DNA from: Glaciozyma antarctica PI12
Lineage: Eukaryota; Basidiomycota; Microbotryomycetes; Kriegeriales; Camptobasidiaceae
NCBI GenBank assembly: GCA_002917775.1
Contig: KZ627150.1
Coordinates: 62,001 to 126,000, forward strand
Length of the DNA: 64,000 nucleotides
Direction of reading: 5' to 3'
In this document: piece after piece, positions 59,204-64,000 of the stretch
How positions within the stretch are numbered: the first letter of the stretch is position 1
How the letters are laid out: every line of letters starts with the position of its first letter
The notes under the pieces: generated by a model
Databases searched by the model: none
Seen by the model: the letters and a program-made list of their open reading frames with translations, nothing else
What the model was told of the DNA's origin: nothing
Translations under genes and position numbers: made by a program

Positions 59204-60814
59204 ATGGTTTTGCGGACGACTCTCTTCAGCCGCCATCCAAACCTTACTCGAATCGCTCTGCACCAGCAACACACGCTCCTTTACACCCTCTCCCACCAAC
59301 CCATCATGTCCACGCTTCGCCAACGCCCAGCCGCCTCCGCCCCCGACGCAGTCCCTCGCCCCACCCTCGCCCGGGCTCATTCCTCTCATTCACACGGTCA
59401 CTCGCACGGCGGAGAGGAAGCAGCGGCCCTCCTCGCTGCCATCAAGGGCTCCACCGACCGCGGATCCCGTATCACCCTTATTGGGCTCGCTGCAAACGTC
59501 GGCTTGACGGGAGTCAAGGGCGTAGCGGGGTGGGTGCTGGGAAGCGCGGCGCTGTTGGCGGACGCGGCGCACAGCGGGAGTGACCTCCTCAGCGACGTCG
59601 TTACGCTGACGACATTCAGGATGTCGAGGAGGCCTGTCAGTGCCACCCACCCGTATGGGTATGGAAGTGCGTCGCCGTCCTCGGTGAGCGTCGAGCGGAG
59701 CTGATGGCGTTCTTGCGGTGCAGAGTACGAGAGCCTTGGATCTCTCGTCGTCTCGTTCCTCCTGATCGGCACAGCACTCGGTATCGGTACGTTCTTCTCG
59801 TGAGCTAAGTAGTGGCGCCTAGCTGATCGCGGAGGACACCACAGGATTCCACTCCTACCACCTCCTCCTTCAAACCCTCTCCACCATCCCCAGCATGAAT
59901 GCTGCTTTCCTCGCCTCTCTGGACGCTCTTCCTCAAGGCCACTCGCACTCTCACAGCGATGGCGACGCAGCAGAGCTTGTGGACGGGCGGGCCGATGCTG
60001 TTCGCTGGAGCGTCGGTCCTCGTCAAAGAGTACCTCTACCGCATCAGTCCGTCCCTTCCTCCCCCCGTCTCCTCAGTCAAAAACTGACGAGATTTGCAGC
60101 CCTCAAGGTCGCCAAGTCTGAGCACTCGAACGTCCTGCTCGCCAACGCGCTTCACCACCGCTCAGACGCGTTTGGCTCCCTCGTCGCCCTCGGCGCAATC
60201 GTACGTCCGTTTTCCTCTCCTTTCACTACATCGGGGCTGATGAACGATCACAGGGCGGCGCATGGCTTGGTTTCCCCGTTCTAGACCCTCTAGGCGGCCT
60301 CCTCGTCGCCGGCATGATCCTGAAGAACGGCGCCGAAGTCGGCATCACAGCTCTCAAAGAGCTCACAGGTCCGTCCCTCCTCCCTCCCCAGTTAACCACA
60401 GCTAAACCTTTTCGAAACGCAGACCAAGTGACGGACCCCTCCCTCCCACCAAAAGTCCACGCCGTCCTCCTCGCCCTCCGCGACCCCTCCCTTCCCCCTC
60501 TTCAGCCCTTCCCTCAAGACTCTACCTCCCCGGCCCCACACTCGCACTCGCACTCACACTCGCACTCTCCCCCTCCCTCCCCCGCTCTCCCCATCACTCC
60601 TACACCCGCCACGCTCCCCATCCTCTCAATCCCCAGTATCAGGATGTTCTCCTCCGGCCCCTCCTTCCTTGTCGATATCGTCCTCGTCCTCCCCGCCGAC
60701 TTGACGCTGCAAGAAGCGAACGAGGTGGAGAAGGTGGTGAAGAAGGAGGTGGTGGACAAGATGGGAGGACCGGGGAGGGTGAGGGAGGTGGTGGTTCGGT
60801 TGAGGGGGGAGTGA
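59204..60814 (+). CDS. Cation diffusion facilitator, mitochondrial Mmt1/2-like, with a frame break
   Basis: CDF proteins exchange Zn, Fe or Mn for protons; Mmt1/2 act on mitochondrial iron. The N-terminus MVLRTTLFSRHPNLTRIALH is basic and Ser/Thr-rich, like a mitochondrial presequence; a second Met (MSTLRQRPA) could also start. Then HSHGHSHGG, TM1 LIGLAANVGLTGVKGV, the metal site ADAAHSGSDLLSD, LGSLVVSFLLIGTALGIG, KVAKSEHSNVLLANALHHRSDAFGS with the second HxxxD, and a His/Ser repeat loop before the C-terminal domain. It ends VREVVVRLRGE. Between HSHSHSDGD and WTGGPMLFAGASVLVKEYLYR the frame moves by one base (about 59958-59985) with no room for an intron. That is either an error or damage. 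It converges on HUS1. Confidence 0.82.
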
Positions 60815-60905
60815 GCGGAAGCGAGGAACGGGTGTATGTTTTGCATGAAGGACTGGAGTATTACGACATGGTTTTTTGCGGATTGCATGGAGCGAGAGAG
60901 GGAGT

Positions 60906-62383
60906 TCAGTCCTCCGTGATGGTGGCGGGGACGAAGAAGGTCAGGATACCGCCCTGCGTTGAATCTTGTTGATCACCGATGTAGACGTAGAAGACCGCGC
61001 AGTGATCTTCGCAGATGCCTGTATTGTTCGGCGTCAGATTCGTGCCAGAGGAGAGAAGAGACAGGACGAACAAGCGATCGTAGACGAGGCGATGGTGTAG
61101 GACCCGAGGAACTTGAGGAGGCTCTTCGCATCCACGGAAACAGAGTACAGCGTTTCGGGATCGGGAGGCGTCGCCTCGGGATCCGGTGGTTCTTCGTCTG
61201 CGATTGCGTTAGCGGCGTGTCTGCGAAAGAGGATGGAGGACGCGCTGGCGTCTGGAGGAGGGTTCTTGAGTCCTCGCCATTCAGTTTCGACTGTCGCTTC
61301 GTCGCTCTCGGCTTTCAGGCTGTAGGTGAAGGAAGTTGTGAGCGGCAGGAAAGGGAGAGGAAGGGAAGACGTACCGGAACTCGCCTCGCAAGTTGGCGCT
61401 GATGGTGATGACGGGAGAGATGGTCTTGAGGCGGTCGGCGACGGTACGGAGGGAGATGAGGGGTGGGAGAATGATGTTGACCTGGTCCACAACGTCAGCG
61501 CGGTGAAGAGGAGGGGAGGAGGGGACAACGCACCTCCGGCGTTGGACACAGCGGTTCCTTCATCGCCTCCAACTCAGCCTGCTTCTTCACCTTGACTCCA
61601 ATATCCTGCAATATCGACATCTGTCTCCCTCCGACACTCTGCACGCGCCAGAGAGGTGTCAGTCGCGTCCTCGCACCTCCGTTGTCGCGTCAAAAGCTCA
61701 CCATGCTCGTGATCTCCAGACTCAGCACCGGTCTCGCTCCTTTCCCAGTCCCTCCCGGTCCGATCCCTCCCTTCTTAGCGAGCTTGATAGACACATTCGT
61801 CGCTCCCTACTCCACCGTATCAGGACGAGCTCCGCTGGCGAGCGAGAGAACGCACACTGGCGCTCTTGAGAGCTCGGGAGAGGGCCTCGGTACTGATCTC
61901 GAGGTAGATTTCGTTGTTGTTATTGGACTCGAGGCGGAGGGTGTCAAGATCAAAGATTGAAGCCTGGAGAGGGAGGGTTGAGAGAAGCAAGGCGCGTGGA
62001 CGAGGACGGGCTTACGATGGCGATTCGTCTGCGGGAGAGAAGGCGTTAGCTAGGTCCCTACTCGAGCTACGAGGGCTGAACGGGGAGCAGGATAGGAACC
62101 ACTCGTGGAGAAGTCGCCACTCCTTCCTCGACGCGACCGACGAGCTCCTCCATCAGCTCAGCTCCACCTCCTCCGCTCTCCTAGTCCCCTTCCAGCTCTC
62201 CCTTCGTGAAAGCAGCTCTAAGAGCACTTACGACCAGACCTGAACCTGGTTCCCCTCCGCTGCACAGATCAAATGCACCGCGTCCGCCTTGAGCTTGAGA
62301 GTCGCGATCTTGCTGAGCGGAGCGAGAGACGTGATCAGGCTGGAGAAGGTACGCTGGTTGATGATATCGGCTCGAAAGCGCAT
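60906..62383 (-). CDS. HUS1: Checkpoint clamp subunit Hus1 (9-1-1 complex)
   Basis: Hus1 forms the PCNA-like ring with Rad9 and Rad1 at damaged DNA. The start at 62383 gives MRFRADIINQRTFSSLITSL, KIATLKLKADAVHLICA, QVQVWS. Later exons give DTLRLESNNNNEIYLEIS, ALSRALKSA, NVSIKLAKKGG, PVLSLEITSM, DIGVKVKKQAELEAM, NIILPPLISLRTVADRLK, ISANLRGEFR, SLLKFLGSYTIASSTIAC and ICEDHCAVFYVYIGD, ending VPATITED. Order and motifs match Hus1 from start to end. Seven or eight introns, all in frame. The next gene starts 102 bases away on the other strand, so the promoter is very compact. Confidence 0.9.
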
Positions 62384-62485
62384 CCGGAGCTGTCTGAAGA
62401 GCACGGGAGGTTGACGGTACGAAGGCAAGAGCTCGTCGCTCAGCAAGTTCGCCTCTTGTCTTCCTCCCACACACCTCGACACCTC

Positions 62486-63063
62486 ATGGTAAGCTAAACA
62501 ACCTGCGTGTAGGACTACAGCTAACCCCGACCTTCAGGACTTCTGCATCTGCCTCCAGAGTAAGCTCCGCCAGCAGCCGTCGCCGCCACACAGGGGGAGG
62601 CTCGGCGACCACAGCACCACAGCTAACGCTCCGTTCTCCCAGTTGGCTGCAACACCCGGCACTCTCCAGAAGGCGATAGCGTTCACATCTGCCCGCGGTG
62701 CCACAACGGGGCTGTCACTGCGGTCAAGGAGTCCAAGTGCTTGGAGATTTGCTGCGTGCCTCTCGTCCCGCTAGGCTCCAAGCACGTCTGGCAATGTGGG
62801 ATCTGTCGTGAGTCCTACTTTCCTGGGAGGAGGTGGGAGCTGATGAGCGCTTGTGCAGAGTGGCAAGCGAGTCAGGATGGTCCTGCACCGCCTCTGGCGC
62901 AAGGAGGTTACGGGCAGCAGCAGCAGCAACAGTGGCAGCAGCCGAATTATGGGCCTCAGCAGGGAATGCAGCGTGAGTGGAGTTTGGAGGATGGACGAGG
63001 GGAGAGCTAATGAGGCGTGCAGAGCAACCGTATGCGCCTGGAGGGTACGGAGGACAGCATTGA
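62486..63063 (+). CDS. Small zinc-ribbon protein
   Basis: Five exons encode about 97 residues. The ATG at 62486 is exon 1's last codon and a GTAAGC donor follows at once. Then come DFCICLQ, IGCNTRHSPEGD, a zinc ribbon HICPRCHNGAVTAVKESKC with CCVPLVPLGSKHVWQCGIC, and a Gln/Gly/Tyr-rich tail (YGQQQQQQWQQPNYGPQ, APGGYGGQH). The CPxC ... P-L-x-P ... CxxC spacing matches the eukaryotic zinc-ribbon_15-type family, whose role is unknown. It is divergent with HUS1. The Gln-rich tail is low in complexity and may vary in length. Confidence 0.72.
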
Positions 63064-63349
63064 GGTGTGGACGGTTAGCGGAGGCGTGTACGAGCTCAGG
63101 AAGGTGTACGATGGAGGGAGGGAGGGAATTCATTGTTAATGCTGGTGTGGAGCTGCTCTTTTATCCTGCTTTTTTCTCGCCCGCCGACACCGGCGCCGAC
63201 CCTTCTTCCTCGCCCTCCACCACGTGCGCTGCAACGCCGATGTGCGCTCTACCTTCAAGGTACGCTATCTCGTGATCTGTTTCTACCTCAAGCCGATTTT
63301 CGGATATCGTCGCAGCGGCGTCTACAATGGAGTGCGCGCGCGCCGGTCC
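63064..63349. other. Region between zinc-ribbon gene and MFS remnant
   Basis: No start of a transporter and no other gene can be seen. If the MFS remnant ever had its N-terminal two thirds here, they are gone. Confidence 0.4.
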
Positions 63350-63844
63350 TATGGTGCGCTTTCTTCCTCTCCGTTCGACGGATTGCAGGCGTATCTCTCC
63401 TCCGCAGGATCGTCACGGTTATCGGTGCGGCGCTGTACCTCCCTGGTATCTACCTCTCCTGTAGATCACAATCGAGAACGTCCTTCGAAGCTGCAGCGAG
63501 CGACGGGAGCTGACCATCCTCGCAGATACCCTCGCCTCGATCCTCGCTGGGAACGACACGTTCCGCTCCACCTTTGCCTCCTTCTTCCCTTGCGTCTTTC
63601 TTCCATTCCTCTGCTCCAACTCAGCTTAACGATCTTCTCGCAGCCTCTTCGGCCACGCCTTCTTCAAGAGTCTTGGACTGGGAGAAGGATCTTCCCTCCT
63701 CGCTGGGCTTTCGCTCCTCGTGATTCCTCTGCTTTATTTACGTCGCTTGTCCTTTCTTTGAAAGGAGCGAGACTGACAGCATCTTTGCAGGCGTTGATGA
63801 AGCTCGGTGGACGGCTCAGAGCTCGGTCGAAGCGGACGAATTAA
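63350..63844 (+). pseudogene. C-terminal remnant of an MFS (DHA1-type) transporter
   Basis: Exon-like blocks match the last helices of fungal DHA1 transporters: IVTVIGAALYLPGIYLS, ITIENVL, ADTLASILAGNDTFRSTFAS, FFP, then LFGHAFFKSLGLGEGSSLL, AGLSLLVIPLLYL, and LGGRLRARSKRTN at the stop (63842-63844). The ...FRSxFAS.FPLFG...LG...SLL motif and the RLRARSK end are typical. Introns with normal signals separate them, but the last join does not keep frame and everything before about TM9 is missing from the 280 bases upstream. I therefore read it as a truncated copy. A gene with a distant N-terminal exon is unlikely because the zinc-ribbon gene lies in between. Confidence 0.55.
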
Positions 63845-64000
63845 ATCGTTCCTTTCCGCCCTCCCCCTTCACCCAATAGATTCGCTAGCTCCTTGTTGTC
63901 AACTTGTCGTCTTTAAAGTCGTGTCGAGAACCAAACAGAGAAAGACGAACGCCGCTTCTCCCCTCAAAAAAGTTCGAAGTTTACGCGTCCCGACTCCCAA

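Overview
The window looks like a gene-dense, GC-rich nuclear segment of a basidiomycete yeast, most likely a red yeast of the Rhodotorula/Rhodosporidium group (Pucciniomycotina). This rests on very short introns (mostly about 50-70 nt) with GTRNGT donors, CTGAC/CTAAC/CTGAT branch points and YAG acceptors, many introns per gene, and basidiomycete-like core proteins (fused tryptophan synthase, Cue2-like Smr protein, Ste20-type PAK, Ufd4/TRIP12 HECT ligase). The genus is inferred; no rRNA or marker gene is present to fix it.

Layout from left to right: the 3' part of a TRIP4/Rqt4-like zinc-finger gene; TRP5; a small secreted protein (minus); a cluster of three small cysteine-rich paralogues (7.0, 10.0 and 11.0 kb) around a CUE-DUF1771-Smr endonuclease gene; two tandem MCH-type MFS transporters (minus); a mitochondrial 2-oxoadipate/2-oxoglutarate dehydrogenase E1 (minus); a MYND-finger gene with in-frame stops; a microbial-type PARG (minus); a metallothionein (minus); a large HECT E3 ligase (minus); a SYLF/Ysc84-like protein; an NTF2-like (DUF1348) protein convergent with a large aromatic-acid-exporter-like membrane protein (minus); an unrecognised small protein; an RNase III with dsRBD (minus); BUD20 (minus) and RPS14 (plus) sharing one promoter region; DCC1 (minus); a broken MYND gene; PMP3; a PAK kinase; QNS1 and SEC6 (minus); a mitochondrial CDF metal transporter; HUS1 (minus); a small zinc-ribbon protein; and the 3' remnant of an MFS transporter.

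Functionally this is mostly housekeeping: tryptophan synthesis, NAD synthesis, lysine/2-oxo acid oxidation, exocytosis, ribosome assembly, cohesion and checkpoint, ubiquitin ligation. Two ribosome-quality-control factors (an Rqt4/TRIP4-like zinc finger and a Cue2-like Smr protein) lie within 10 kb of each other, and three genes concern metal handling or zinc/cysteine-rich small proteins.

Two themes stand out. First, intron placement is extreme: three genes have the start codon split A|TG by an intron, two have an intron directly after ATG, PMP3 packs seven exons into 57 codons including a 5-nt exon, and one cysteine-rich gene may have a 3-nt exon. Second, several otherwise well conserved genes carry disruptions in this sequence: in-frame stops in a MYND gene and in the RNase III, and one-base frame changes in the PAK kinase, the CDF transporter and the DUF1348 gene. 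I cannot tell consensus sequencing errors from real gene decay by reading alone. No rRNA, tRNA, CRISPR array, transposon or virus-like element was recognised.
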